Shown one piece after another: positions 47,188 to 57,949 of a stretch of 64,000 bases of DNA (within the stretch, counting starts at the first letter, position 1; each line of letters opens with the position of its first letter). The notes below the pieces were generated by a model. The model did no database searches. It was not told the origin of the DNA and saw only the letters and a list, made by a program, of their open reading frames with translations. Source of the stretch: Actinomyces wuliandei (GTDB taxonomy: Bacteria > Actinomycetota > Actinomycetes > Actinomycetales > Actinomycetaceae); assembly GCF_004010955.1 (NCBI RefSeq), contig NZ_CP025227.1, positions 2,976,001-3,040,000 of the forward strand, given 5' to 3'. The position numbers and the translations under genes were made by a program.

Positions 47188-47390
47188 GACTCCTCCTGGC
47201 TTCCTCAAACGGGTACGTCGGCTCCCTCAGCCTGTCTACCAGCCTATCCACGCCCCCGTCCGCGCAGCACCGTCCGGCCGGCCTCCCGCGCCTCCGGCTG
47301 ACCCCGGCCCAGCCGGACGCTGCCGACCTGGTTGTGCCCGGTGAGCGAAAACACGCACCCACGTCAGTGGGCGGTGACACACTATGCGCC

Positions 47391-49073
<1,683 letters not shown>

Positions 49074-49183
49074 GGCGGCTGCGGCCGGGCTGAGGCGGTG
49101 GCCGCAGGCAGGCTGGCTGCTGGCAGGCAGCGGCTCGGCCGCAGCGTGAGGTGCGCCAAGACGTACCGATTCCGTCGAGATGT

Positions 49184-49234
49184 ACCGAATCCTCATAGGT
49201 GACTGACATGCCAGTCCTCCTACGAGGATTCGGT
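49184..49234. terminator. Hairpin after pgm
   Basis: ACCGAATCCTC (49184-49194) pairs with GAGGATTCGGT (49224-49234). Inner AGG/CCT and TGACTG/CAGTC(A) parts extend it. Just upstream there is a near-copy of the left arm (GTACCGATTCC). It sits between pgm and the YwiC-like gene, both rightward. No gene in 49074-49420. Confidence 0.65.
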
Positions 49235-49420
49235 CGTTCTCGGGGGGACCTCCTCCCAGCCTTCGCCACAGGTCCTAGGCCTGGTGGTACCCAGTTCCGG
49301 CTGGCACCGGACCTCCAGCCCGCTCGTGCCCCACCACCCGCACGCGACCTGCCCAGCAGGCTGTCAGGCTGCCTCCCGTCGGGCCACCAGCCACCCCGAG
49401 GAACCGCCTAGGCTTGCCCT

Positions 49421-50593
49421 GTGAGCCAGACACGACCGTCCTCACCCTCCGAGCCCCCTGAGCGCTCTGAGCCCTCGCGCGGCAGCCTGCCTGAGCCCTC
49501 AGACGGGTCTGCCAGCGCGCCGCCCCGCACTGCGCCCTCCCACCAGTCCCGCCCCGGCCCGGATGACGACGTCATGCTGGCCACCGGCAGGCCAAGGTCT
49601 GCACCGGCTACACCGTCCGCGCAGCGGCTGGCCCAGAGGCGGCCTGGGCATGCCGGACCATCCCGGAAGAGCCCGGGGCAGACCAGTACTGCCAAGAGAC
49701 CTGCCCCGGCGAGTCCCGCCCGGAAGCGGCCCGCGCCGGGGAGTCGGCAGCCGGGCCGCAAGGCCTGGGTGCCCAACCAGCACGGGGCCTGGTCCATGCT
49801 GGTGCTGCCTCCCGCCGTCGGTTGGGTGGTAGGCGGCTTCAGCTGGGTGAACCTCCTGCTCATCCCGGCCTGGTGGGGGGCGTACCTGACCTACTGGGCG
49901 TGGTCCCAGTGGCTGCGCACCCGCTCAGCCCAGCGCCGCGCCCTGCTGCTCATACCGCTGCTGGTCTACACCGGCTGGACGGGGATGCTGGGCCTGGTCA
50001 CAATACTGGTGGCCCCCTACCTGCTGCAGTGGGTGGTGCCGCTGCTGCCACTGTTCGCCGTCGCCGCCCACCAGGTGTGGCGCGGGCACGAGCGCTCTCT
50101 CCTTTCCGGGCTGTCCACCACGGCAGCAGCCTCCCTCATGGCCGCCATCACCTACTGCCTAGCCGTGGGGGGTGTGGGCGGGTTCCTGGGGCTGGGGGCG
50201 GGGGCCGACGACCTACCGGGGAGCTCACCCAACGGGGAGCTGACAGGCTGGTCGTGGATGTGGCTGGTGACTGGGCTGACAGCCGCCTACTTCTGCGGGA
50301 CCGTGCCCTACATCAAGTCCATGATCCGCGAGCGCTTCAACACCGCGCTCCTGGCCGGGACGGTCGCGGCGCACACGGCGGTCGCAACGGTGACGCTGTG
50401 GCTGGCCAGCGGCGGCTACCTTCCCTGGGCGCACGCGGTGCTGTGGGTGGTGCTGGCCGTGCGCTCCCTGGTCGTGCCGCTACGGCAGTGGCGGCTGGTG
50501 CGCGGGCGCCGCCAGCCCCTGCGGCCCCGCCAACTGGGGCTGATCGAGGTCGTCATGTGCCTGGCCTTCCTGCTGAGCGTGGCCACGTACTGA
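49421..50593 (+). CDS. YwiC-like family membrane protein
   Basis: 390 residues from a GTG. The first ~110 residues are a Ser/Pro/Arg-rich cytoplasmic tail, an unusual extension for this family. Then comes the family signature WVPNQHGAWSMLVLPPAVGW and seven or so membrane segments (LLLIPAWWGAYLTYWAW, LLLIPLLVYTGWTGMLGL, MWLVTGLTAAYFCGTVPYIKSMIRER). The C-terminus is RPRQLGLIEVVMCLAFLLSVATY. Function is not established for the family. Confidence 0.85.
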   Translation: MSQTRPSSPSEPPERSEPSRGSLPEPSDGSASAPPRTAPSHQSRPGPDDDVMLATGRPRSAPATPSAQRLAQRRPGHAGPSRKSPGQTSTAKRPAPASPARKRPAPGSRQPGRKAWVPNQHGAWSMLVLPPAVGWVVGGFSWVNLLLIPAWWGAYLTYWAWSQWLRTRSAQRRALLLIPLLVYTGWTGMLGLVTILVAPYLLQWVVPLLPLFAVAAHQVWRGHERSLLSGLSTTAAASLMAAITYCLAVGGVGGFLGLGAGADDLPGSSPNGELTGWSWMWLVTGLTAAYFCGTVPYIKSMIRERFNTALLAGTVAAHTAVATVTLWLASGGYLPWAHAVLWVVLAVRSLVVPLRQWRLVRGRRQPLRPRQLGLIEVVMCLAFLLSVATY

Positions 50594-50683
50594 GGGCGGC
50601 ACGGGCGCTCTCCGGCACCTGCTGACACTTGCTGCGCGCACCACGCTGAGCCCAGTTGTCACACACGGAGCGGCGCGACACCC

Positions 50684-51868
50684 CTAGCACCCCAGCCGGG
50701 CGCGGGTGCCCCGGAGGTGGTCGTCGATCCACTGAGCCACGGGTTGGGGGATACACTCCGGGGCAGTGTGCCAGAGGGCGCAGAAGCGCTGCACCGTGTC
50801 GTCGACGACGTCGAGCACGTCCTCGTCTCCCACGCCGAGCCTGCGCTGGAGCCTGGCAAAGCTGTCCCGGGTCACCTGGGACAGGCGCTGGGCGTCCAGG
50901 AGCGGCAGCCCCAGCTCGGGGTCCTCCGGCTGGGGCGGGTACACCGCCGTGCACACGAGGTCGTAGGCGGGGGAGAGCCGGGCGCTCCTGCGGTCGGGGT
51001 AGATGAGTGACCAGTTCTTCAGGTGGGCGTCCCCGTTGCCCACCAGCAGGTTGAAGGTGGTACGCCGCACCATCTCCCGCAGCGACTCGTGGTCCCACCC
51101 ACGATAGGCCAGGCCCGCCACAGTCTCGGTGGTGGAGCCGTACTTCCCCTCTCCCGCCCCAGACTTCCCCAGGACCTGGGCAAGGTCTTCCATGTGGACG
51201 CGGCCCTCAGGGCTGCGGTCGAAGCGCCGCACAGCGTAGGCCAGCTCCTCCTGGGAGGGCCAGAGCCCCTCGCCCAGGTGAGGAACCTGGTCGCGGTGCA
51301 CCATCCGGGTCTCGGGAACCTCAATGCCCACGGCCCGGGCCATGCCCATGACAGCGAGCTCGTTGGCAGGCAGCTGGGGGTAGCGGGTGTCCGGCGTCTT
51401 GAGGATCCAGTCTCCCGTCTGGCCGTGCGCGGGCAGCGCCAGGCGCTCCTCCTCCCACCTCATGGAGAGCTTGAGGGCCAGGCCGGCCAGTGAGAACCGC
51501 AGGTCGGGCTGGGCCGGGTCCCCCCGACCGCCTGGGTCGTCCTGGTCGGGGACCACCTTGACAGCCCCGGGCAGGTCGCAGCCGGTCCGCACCAGCAGGT
51601 CGACCTCCTGGTGGGTACTCACACCCTGCTGGCGTGCGACCAGCTCGCGCAGCCGCCCCTCGGGAAGCAGGTTGGAGAACCATGCGGGGAGATGGTTCAC
51701 CGCGCGCGGCTGCCTGCGGGGGTGGTCCTCAAACCACTGACCCAGCACGGGACGGTCCGCACGCCCCCAGTAGTCGCGGTCGAGCACGAGCTTGGTGAAG
51801 GAGTCCCGCCGCTGGATCGAGCCGACGTGCTCTCCGTGGAGCAGGACGGCGTAGACTTTCTCCCTCAC
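50684..51868 (-). CDS. HipA-type serine/threonine kinase
   Basis: 394 residues, kinase toxin of a HipBA-type system. The N-terminal N1 domain (YAVLLHGEHVGSIQRRDSFTKLVLDRDYWG) and FSNLLPEGRLRELVA are followed by RFSLAGLALKLSMRW, WILKTPD (ATP-binding Lys), LPANELAVMGMARAVGIEVPETRM, VRRFDRS, NLLVGNGDAHLKNWSLIY (catalytic Asp) and LSPAYDLVCT (metal site). Start GTG has GGGAGG six bases upstream. No HipB antitoxin is seen on either side (51869-52061 holds no HTH gene), so it is an orphan, or its antitoxin is elsewhere or fused. Confidence 0.88.
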   Translation of the reverse strand: MREKVYAVLLHGEHVGSIQRRDSFTKLVLDRDYWGRADRPVLGQWFEDHPRRQPRAVNHLPAWFSNLLPEGRLRELVARQQGVSTHQEVDLLVRTGCDLPGAVKVVPDQDDPGGRGDPAQPDLRFSLAGLALKLSMRWEEERLALPAHGQTGDWILKTPDTRYPQLPANELAVMGMARAVGIEVPETRMVHRDQVPHLGEGLWPSQEELAYAVRRFDRSPEGRVHMEDLAQVLGKSGAGEGKYGSTTETVAGLAYRGWDHESLREMVRRTTFNLLVGNGDAHLKNWSLIYPDRRSARLSPAYDLVCTAVYPPQPEDPELGLPLLDAQRLSQVTRDSFARLQRRLGVGDEDVLDVVDDTVQRFCALWHTAPECIPQPVAQWIDDHLRGTRARLGC

Positions 51869-52061
51869 AGGGCACCTCCCTCCACGCAAGTGGTGCTGAG
51901 CGGCCGCCTCACCGGGTCTCCCCGATCCTTCCAGAACCCAGCGCGCCCCGGAGGCTCGTGTCGGCCAGCGAGCGCCCGTTCGGTATCACGTAGAAGCGTC
52001 AGGGGCGGGCACTGCCTCGCCAGGACACTGGCACTCACCACCCGTTCGCCTCAAGACCTCC

Positions 52062-53311
52062 TCAGGCCCCCAGCACAGTCAGGGGCAGCACACCCACGCC
52101 GTCGGGCCGTACGTGGGCCACGCCGGTGGGCACCACCACCAGACACATCAGTGGCGGGCTAGTCATCTTGGCGGTGACCCGCAGCAGGTTCGCCGCACCC
52201 TCCTCAACACGGCCCTCACCCAGCTTGACCTCGACGGCCAGCCACTGGCCATCCGCCCCTTCCACCACGGCGTCGATCTCGTCACGTCCCTTGGTGTCAC
52301 GGTAGTGGAACACCCCGCGCGCACCCGCAGCCTGGGCATAGACGCGCAGGTCGTGCACCACCTGGGACTCGAACAGGAAGCCAAGCGTCTGCGGATCCGT
52401 CATCAGCCTGTCGCTGCCCGCCCCCAGCAGGACGGCCGCCAGTGAAGGGTCCACCAGGTGCCGGACGGGGGCCTGCGAGGCCGCGCTCGCTGAGCGCAGG
52501 CTCGGCGACCAGGCAGGCTGGTCCTCAACCAGGAAGAGACGCTGGGCCAGGTCGTGCAGCGCCGTCGGCGCCGTTGGTCCCAGAGAGCCCACGTACTCCT
52601 CCCTCATGCGGCGCACGACCGCCGCCTGGCTGGCCGGCTGCGCCACCAGACCCGCCAGGGCACTCAGGTAGGCGTGGAACCTGCGTGGGTCACGGCGCGT
52701 GCCAGCCACTGTGGCGAACTCGTGCTCCACGATATCCTGGACATAGGAGTCAGCACGCAAGCGGGCGGACCGCTCTGACAGGTCGAACCAACCCGGCCAC
52801 CCACCGGTGACGACGCGGCTGACCAGTTCGGGCAGGCCCAGGGCGCTGTCTGCCAGCGGGAGCTCCTCGCCGTCCAGGAGCGAGGACAGCGAGACCTCTC
52901 CCGTAGAGTGCCGCGTCTCCGCGAGGGTCATGGTACGCAGCAGGAGCGTGTGCATGCGCCCCGCCCCCGAGTGGCGCAACGGGTCGTCGTCAGGACTGGC
53001 CGAGCCAGTGAGCACGAACTGACCGGGTGCACGACGCTGGTCCACAGCATGGCGCACCTCGTTCCACAGCCCCGGGGCCAGCTGCCACTCGTCCAGCAGT
53101 CGAGGTGTGTCACCAGCCAGCGCGGTCTCCGGAGAGGCACGTGCCAGCCGGGCCCGGGGCGAGGCCGAGTCAAGCCGCAAGGTAGACGCTGCCACCTGCA
53201 GGGCGGACTCCGTCTTGCCTGTGGCCCGGGCACCACGCAGTACCACGGCGCCGCTGGAGGCCAGAGCATCGCGGATCAGCGGGCCACCACCCGAGGCAGG
53301 TACGACGACAT
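52062..53311 (-). CDS. DUF4143-type ATPase, one-base frameshift near the N-terminus
   Basis: P-loop ATPase with a C-terminal DUF4143 domain, often annotated as AAA family. VVLRGARATGKTESALQVAA is Walker A. LLDEWQLAPGLWNEVRHAVD is Walker B, followed by QFVLTGSA, EHEFATVAGTRRDPRRFHAYLSALA and FLFESQVVHDLRVYAQAAGARGVFHYRDTKGRDEIDAVVE. The last carries the nuclease-like EID and later EVKLGEG. The true start is probably the ATG at 53311 (MSSYLPRVVAR), which is one base out of frame with LIRDALASSGAVVLRG; a C or G is missing near 53278-53283. The frame from 53246 lacks the first ~20 residues. Such ATPases often sit with toxin-antitoxin genes; hipA is next. Confidence 0.8.
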
Positions 53312-53344
53312 GCCCTCAGCATACAGATACGCCCCTGCTCCACA

Positions 53345-53404
53345 GTGGAGTTCTCCATCAGCCACTGGTGGAGAACTCCACTAGTGGCTGATGGAGTTGT
53401 CCAC
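53345..53404. promoter_or_regulatory. Nested palindromes upstream of the DUF4143 gene
   Basis: Order: GTGGAGTTCTCC, ATCAGCCACT, GTGGAGAACTCCAC (itself palindromic), AGTGGCTGAT, GGAGTTGTCCAC. The outer and second parts pair with each other and the centre pairs with itself or with either outer copy. Three copies of GTGGAG-NN-CTCCAC-like sites lie 34 bp upstream of the presumed start at 53311, fitting an operator cluster or an alternative hairpin. Nothing else is seen to 53589. Confidence 0.6.
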
Positions 53405-53589
53405 CAGGTTTCAGCGTTGTCCCGTCGCCTGCGGCCCGGTCCGCAGCCCGCGTCGGCCACACCTCACGGCGACCGCGCCCCAGCCCGGACCGGCACCGGC
53501 CACCCCTCAGCCGCAGCCGCCGTCGGCCGTACCCGGCCTGCGTATGGCACCGGCGGCCCCTCGGTCTACCGCCCCGGCGCAGCCGCCCC

Positions 53590-55593
53590 TCAGTCCGTGG
53601 CCCGCACCAACCACCAGGCGGCGTAGGGGGGCACCGGCACCCGCCCGTCCCCAGCCCCCTCCAGGGAGGTCGAGCCAAAGGGCACCGTGTCGGTGAGGAC
53701 GTCGGAGGCCCCCATGACCCCCAGCTCAGCCAACCGAGCGGCCGAGACCGAGCGCCAGTCAGGTGTCACGTTGTACACGCCCACAAAACTGCCTCTGGGG
53801 TGGTCGCGGTGGGTGAGGAGCACGCCGGGGTCGTCCACGTCGTCGACCTGGGTGCGCACGCTCGCCTCTAGCTGGGGCAGGCTGGCGCGCACGCAGGCCA
53901 TGCGTGCCAGGTCGGTGAAGACCCGGCCCTCCACGGTGGAGCGGTCCCAACGGTTGGCCACCCGGGCGTCATCGAGCCGGGGACGCCCGGCCCAGCGGCA
54001 GTCCGCCTCGTGGCCGGGCTCGGCGTCCCAGTTGGGGTCGTTGGGCTGAGCCAGCTCGTCCCCGCTCCACAGCACGGGCACACCTCCCCACCCGTAGAGG
54101 AGGGCGTGCGCCATGCGCAGGGCGTGGATCCTCTCCTCGCGCCACGTCCACAGGTCCTCGGCCTGGTGCGCAGGAGTGTCGTCGGTGACGCCCTCCCAGG
54201 CCTCCGCAGCAGCCTCCAGCCCGATGAGGGAGGCGGCAGTACCCGCGACACGCCGGTCCCCAGTGGCCGGGTTGTGCTGGAAGACCAGCCCCCGGGCATC
54301 GCTGGTGGGGTAGGCCCCGCAGTACCAGTCCGCCAGGAAGGCCCGGTGACCGAACCCGGACAGGCCGACGGCGGCAGCGTCGCCGTCGTCGATGGCCCAG
54401 CCGATGTCGTCGTGGCAGCGCAGGTAGGTGATCCAGGTGGCGGTTGAGGGCTCCACGGGCAGGTTCTGGAGCGCCTCGACCGCCAGGGTCGTGTCCCGGG
54501 TGGCGAGCATGGACCAGACCTGGACCATGAGGGAGTTGTGGTAGGCCAGGTCGGAGACCTTGCCGGTGTACCTGCCCTGTCCCAGGTACTGGAGCAGCTC
54601 GGTGGGGGCCACGATCGCCTCGGCCTTGAGGTCGAGGGCCGGGCAGGCGATGCGGGTCAGCGCCCGCAAGGCCGCGGTGACGGCGTGGACCTCAGGCTGC
54701 CCCTGGCAGTCGGTGCCCTTGCGCTTGATGGTGAAGGCGATGGCGTCCAGGCGCAGCACCTCCACCCCCCGGTTGGCCAGGTCCAGCACGATGCCGGCGA
54801 ACTCCTCCATGACCCTGGGGTTGCGCCAGTTGAGGTCCCACTGGAAGGAGTTGAAGGTGGTCCACACCCACCCCGCCACCTCCTCGTCCCAGGTGAAGCT
54901 GCCGGGCGCGAAGTCCGGGAAGATCTCCGGGAGGGTCTCCTCATAGGCGTCAGGCTCAGTGCGGTCGGGGTAGATGAGGAAGTAGTCCCGGTAGCGCTGC
55001 TCCCCGGCCCGTGCCCGCACAGCCCACTCGTGCTCGGCAGCCACATGGTTGAGCACCAGGTCCACGACCAGCGAGATCCCGGCCTCGCGCAGCTGCGCCG
55101 TGAGGTCCTCCAGGTCCTCCATGGTGCCCAGGTCCTCGCGGACGGACCGGTAGTCGGCCACGGCGTAGCCGCCGTCGGAGTCCCCCGGCCGCGGAGTGAG
55201 CAGCGGCATGAGGTGGAGGTAGGTGACGCCCAGCTCACGCAGGTAGTCGATACGCTCCTCCACGCCCCGAAGCGTCCCGGCAAAACGCTCGGTATAGGCT
55301 GCGTAGCCAATGCGGCTGGGGTCCTGGACCCAGGCGGGGTCCAGGGTGCGAGCCAGGTCCAGGCGGCGCAGCTCGAGGTCCCGGTCAGCATAGGCGTGGG
55401 CCGCCTGCTCCACCAGGGTGAGCGCCGTGTCGGCACCGGCATCACCATAGAGAGTGGTCAGCCCGTCAAGCAGGTCGGGGTACCAGCGCTCGACACGCGT
55501 GAGAAAGACGTCTCTCTCGGCGGCCTCAAGCGGGTCAAGGGCATGAAAGACAAGGTCGTAAAGAGTCTCAGGGACGGGGGCGGCGCTGCTCAT
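53590..55593 (-). CDS. Amylosucrase / sucrose-cleaving GH13 enzyme
   Basis: 667 residues, GH13 subfamily 4. Splits sucrose, adding glucose to a glucan or releasing it, with fructose left. Landmarks are the helical N-terminal domain, LRELGVTYLHLMPLLTPRPGDSDGGYAVADYR, VVDLVLNHVAAEHEWA, FNSFQWDLNWRNPRVMEE, VLRLDAIAFTIKRKGTDCQ (nucleophile Asp), KAEAIVAPTELLQYLGQG (acid Glu), TYLRCHDDIGWAID and LWSGDELAQPNDPNW. There is no signal peptide, so it is cytoplasmic and would act on imported sucrose. That complements the GH32 operon and pgm. Start ATG at MSSAAPVPETL; ribosome site weak. Confidence 0.9.
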   Translation of the reverse strand: MSSAAPVPETLYDLVFHALDPLEAAERDVFLTRVERWYPDLLDGLTTLYGDAGADTALTLVEQAAHAYADRDLELRRLDLARTLDPAWVQDPSRIGYAAYTERFAGTLRGVEERIDYLRELGVTYLHLMPLLTPRPGDSDGGYAVADYRSVREDLGTMEDLEDLTAQLREAGISLVVDLVLNHVAAEHEWAVRARAGEQRYRDYFLIYPDRTEPDAYEETLPEIFPDFAPGSFTWDEEVAGWVWTTFNSFQWDLNWRNPRVMEEFAGIVLDLANRGVEVLRLDAIAFTIKRKGTDCQGQPEVHAVTAALRALTRIACPALDLKAEAIVAPTELLQYLGQGRYTGKVSDLAYHNSLMVQVWSMLATRDTTLAVEALQNLPVEPSTATWITYLRCHDDIGWAIDDGDAAAVGLSGFGHRAFLADWYCGAYPTSDARGLVFQHNPATGDRRVAGTAASLIGLEAAAEAWEGVTDDTPAHQAEDLWTWREERIHALRMAHALLYGWGGVPVLWSGDELAQPNDPNWDAEPGHEADCRWAGRPRLDDARVANRWDRSTVEGRVFTDLARMACVRASLPQLEASVRTQVDDVDDPGVLLTHRDHPRGSFVGVYNVTPDWRSVSAARLAELGVMGASDVLTDTVPFGSTSLEGAGDGRVPVPPYAAWWLVRATD

Positions 55594-55695
55594 GAGCCTA
55601 TCTTCCACTGCGGACGGCCCGAAGGAAAGCACAGGGCCAGGTACAGGGATGTCGTGCTCCAGTCCCGCCAGGAGCCGCCCCCTCAGATCCTGTGC

Positions 55696-55903
55696 TGCAC
55701 ATCTTCGGCCGGTCAGGCAGGAGCGGCTCTCCGAACGCTCCGCAGTATCTCGCAGGTCTCGCCCCTGAGACCGGTCCGTGGACGACTGAGGATGTGCACC
55801 GCAGCCTCTGCTGCACATCTTCGGCCTGTAGAAGTAGCGCAGAGTGGGACGCAGCCGCAGGGCTCCGCAAGTTCCAGGCCTGCGCGACAACTGAAGATGT
55901 GCA
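55696..55903. repeat. Double inverted-pair array of the TGCACATCTTC motif (array E)
   Basis: Forward 55696-55708, reverse 55786-55798 (CTGAGGATGTGCA, one change), forward 55812-55824, reverse 55891-55903. Pair lengths are 103 and 92 bp, with a 13-bp link. It fills the gap between the amylosucrase start and the ogt 3' end. No gene here. Confidence 0.85.
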
Positions 55904-55930
55904 CACCCTCTGGCCACCCCGGCAGGTCCC

Positions 55931-56596
55931 TTACCCAGAGGTCCTGGCCTCACGCGCAATCAGGCTCGTCTTGACGCCCAGTCCGTAGCGGAAGCCGCCG
56001 AGGGAGCCGTCGGTGCGCACCACTCTGTGGCAGGGGACAAAGAGCGCAGCAGCATTGAAGGCACACGCCCCGGCCGCCGCTCGCACGGCGCGAGGACGGC
56101 CGCAGCGGGCAGCATAGTCGGCATAGCTCAGCACAGTACCCGGCGGGACCCCGCGCAGGGTGTCCCAGGCCGCCTCGCGAAAAGGACCTGAGCGCTGGAC
56201 CACCGGCACCCGGCCGGGCGCCTCCAACTCACCGGAGTAGTAGGAGTCCACGGCAGCCAGCGCCTGGCTGAGTGGGTCGGGGTCACCGACCTGTGGGCCG
56301 GGTAGACACGGCCTGCTAGCAGTCGCGGGAGAACCCTCCGACACCAGGGGCAGGCTCCCAGCACCTGGACGCGCGCCCGTGCCGGTCGCGACCAGGTCGG
56401 CACAGACCAGCTGCAGGTCCTTGGCACCCGGTCGCAGGCTAGGGTGGATGAGCGCCAGCAGGTCGGCTAGGTCAGCAGTCCACCCCGATGCCAGAACCCC
56501 CCGGCCCACGATCATCGTAAAGGGGCCGTCCGGAGTCTGCGTCGTGGCAGCACGGGGACAGTACGGGCGACCGGGGTCCGGGCGCGTCATGGGCAT
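55931..56596 (-). CDS. ogt: Methylated-DNA-protein cysteine methyltransferase
   Basis: 221 residues. Repairs O6-alkylguanine by moving the alkyl group to its own cysteine. The C-terminal domain has REAAWDTLRGVPPGTVLSYADYAARCGRPRAVRAAAGACAFNAAALFVPCHRVVRTDGSLGGFRYGLGVKTSLIAREA, with active-site PCHRV. The N-terminal ~110 residues are longer and less conserved than usual. I chose the first ATG of two (MPMTRPDPG) because AGGAG lies six bases upstream. Confidence 0.93.
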   Translation of the reverse strand: MPMTRPDPGRPYCPRAATTQTPDGPFTMIVGRGVLASGWTADLADLLALIHPSLRPGAKDLQLVCADLVATGTGARPGAGSLPLVSEGSPATASRPCLPGPQVGDPDPLSQALAAVDSYYSGELEAPGRVPVVQRSGPFREAAWDTLRGVPPGTVLSYADYAARCGRPRAVRAAAGACAFNAAALFVPCHRVVRTDGSLGGFRYGLGVKTSLIAREARTSG

Positions 56597-56778
56597 GAGG
56601 CACTCCTGCGTCGTCTCCGGGCCGTGCCTGGACCGCCTCCAGTGCCACCGGCATCCCCAGGAACCTCCAGCGCAGGCACGGACTCTACCTCCGGCTCGCG
56701 CGTCATTCTGACACGCCGGGCGCCCAGGTGCCGGGGTCACGCGCCGAGCGGCTGTGTCGGCACAGCATCCATCGTTGT

Positions 56779-56791
56779 TGCACATCTTCAG
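56779..56791 (+). repeat. Single TGCACATCTTCAG half-site
   Basis: One forward copy 58 bp upstream of the ThiD/PdxK-type gene, with no reverse partner within the next 60 bp. It lies in the divergent promoter region shared with ogt. Confidence 0.8.
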
Positions 56792-56848
56792 CACTGCAGC
56801 AGCCGTCTTCTGTTGGCCTGGGCGCCTGTCCGGGTGCAGGCTAGTGCC

Positions 56849-57703
56849 ATGACCCAGACACCCACGACGGCCCCGACAGCCCTGACGGACCGCACCGCCA
56901 CGCCCCCCATCGCCCTGGCCATCGCCGGCTCGGAGGCCTCTGGCGGCGCCGGGGCGCAGACTGACCTCAAGACCTTCCACCAGCTGGGAGTCTTTGGCTG
57001 CACCTCGCTGACCTGCATCGTCTCCTTCGACCCCGCCAACGACTGGGCACACCGTTTTGTCCCCGTGGACCCGCAGGTCATCCACGACCAGATCGAGGCC
57101 GCCACGGCAGTGCACGGCCGCGTCGACGCCGTCAAGATCGGGATGCTGGGAACGCCCGACACGATTGACGTCGTGGCTGAGGCCCTGCAGCGGTACCGCT
57201 TCCCCCAGGTGGTCGTGGACCCGGTCCTCATCTGCAAGGGTCAGGAGCCCGGGGCCGCCCTCGACGTGGACAACGCGCTGCGCCAAAAGGTCCTCCCCCT
57301 GGCCGACGTCGTCACCCCTAACCTCTTTGAGAGCCAGGTCCTGGCCGGCGTCGAGGAGATCACCACGGTTGACCAGCTCAAGGACGCCGCCAGGCGCATT
57401 CACGACGCCGGCGCCCCCCACGTCATCGCCAAGGCTGGCACTCTGCTGGGTACGGGCACGGCGCTGGACGTCTACTACAACGGGAGCGACCTGGAGGTCC
57501 TGGAGGTCCCGGCCGTGGGGCAGGAACGCGTCTCGGGGGCGGGCTGCACCCTGGCTGCGGCAATCACCGCCGAGCTCGCCAAGGGCGCTACGCCGTTGGA
57601 GGCTGCCCGTACCGCCAAGGACGTCGTCGTCAGTGCCATTGAGAACAAGATGCACGGCAACGCGCCCTTCGACTGCGTCTACCAGGGCGCCTACCGGCCC
57701 TGA
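56849..57703 (+). CDS. thiD: ThiD/PdxK-type (hydroxymethylpyrimidine or pyridoxine) kinase
   Basis: 284 residues, ribokinase-like fold. Landmarks are ALAIAGSEASGGAGAQTDLKTFHQLGVFGCTSLTCIV, DAVKIGMLGTPDTIDVVAEAL, VVVDPVLICKGQEPGAALD, VVTPNLFESQVLAGVEEI, HVIAKAG and VSGAGCTLAAAITAELAKG (catalytic Asp region GAGC here). It phosphorylates hydroxymethylpyrimidine or pyridoxal/pyridoxine; the sequence cannot tell which with certainty. No other thiamine genes are near. Start ATG follows GTGCC; the ribosome site is poor. Confidence 0.85.
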   Translation: MTQTPTTAPTALTDRTATPPIALAIAGSEASGGAGAQTDLKTFHQLGVFGCTSLTCIVSFDPANDWAHRFVPVDPQVIHDQIEAATAVHGRVDAVKIGMLGTPDTIDVVAEALQRYRFPQVVVDPVLICKGQEPGAALDVDNALRQKVLPLADVVTPNLFESQVLAGVEEITTVDQLKDAARRIHDAGAPHVIAKAGTLLGTGTALDVYYNGSDLEVLEVPAVGQERVSGAGCTLAAAITAELAKGATPLEAARTAKDVVVSAIENKMHGNAPFDCVYQGAYRP

Positions 57704-57743
57704 GGCCACGTCACCCGTCGCAGGCGCCCCAGCCCAGACCACT

Positions 57744-57792
57744 GCCGAGTCCTCACGGACTGACCCGTCAGTCGCCTCCGTGAGGACTCGGC
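57744..57792. terminator. Hairpin terminator after the thiD-type gene
   Basis: GCCGAGTCCTCACGGA (57744-57759) and its exact complement (57777-57792), 16-bp stem. The loop contains CTGAC/GTCAG, which pair further. It lies 40 bp after the stop. No clear T run. Confidence 0.75.
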
Positions 57793-57928
57793 GTGTCTCG
57801 GCACCTCCAAGGGGTCGTAGGCGGCTGGAGCTCTCACGTGACCGCGCGAGCGGCGGGCCAGGAGCTCCAGACCAGTGAGCAGGTCACTGGCTCCAGGCGG
57901 CCACCCACCCGAGTAGACAGCCTATCTA

Positions 57929-57941
57929 GTTACTAGGTAAC
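57929..57941. promoter_or_regulatory. Palindrome at the PadR gene start, likely operator
   Basis: GTTAC-TAG-GTAAC, with an overlapping TAGGTAACCTA, 8 bp before the PadR start codon. PadR-type repressors usually bind such inverted repeats in their own promoter, so autoregulation of the ABC operon is inferred. Confidence 0.6.
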
Positions 57942-57949
57942 CTACCTAC

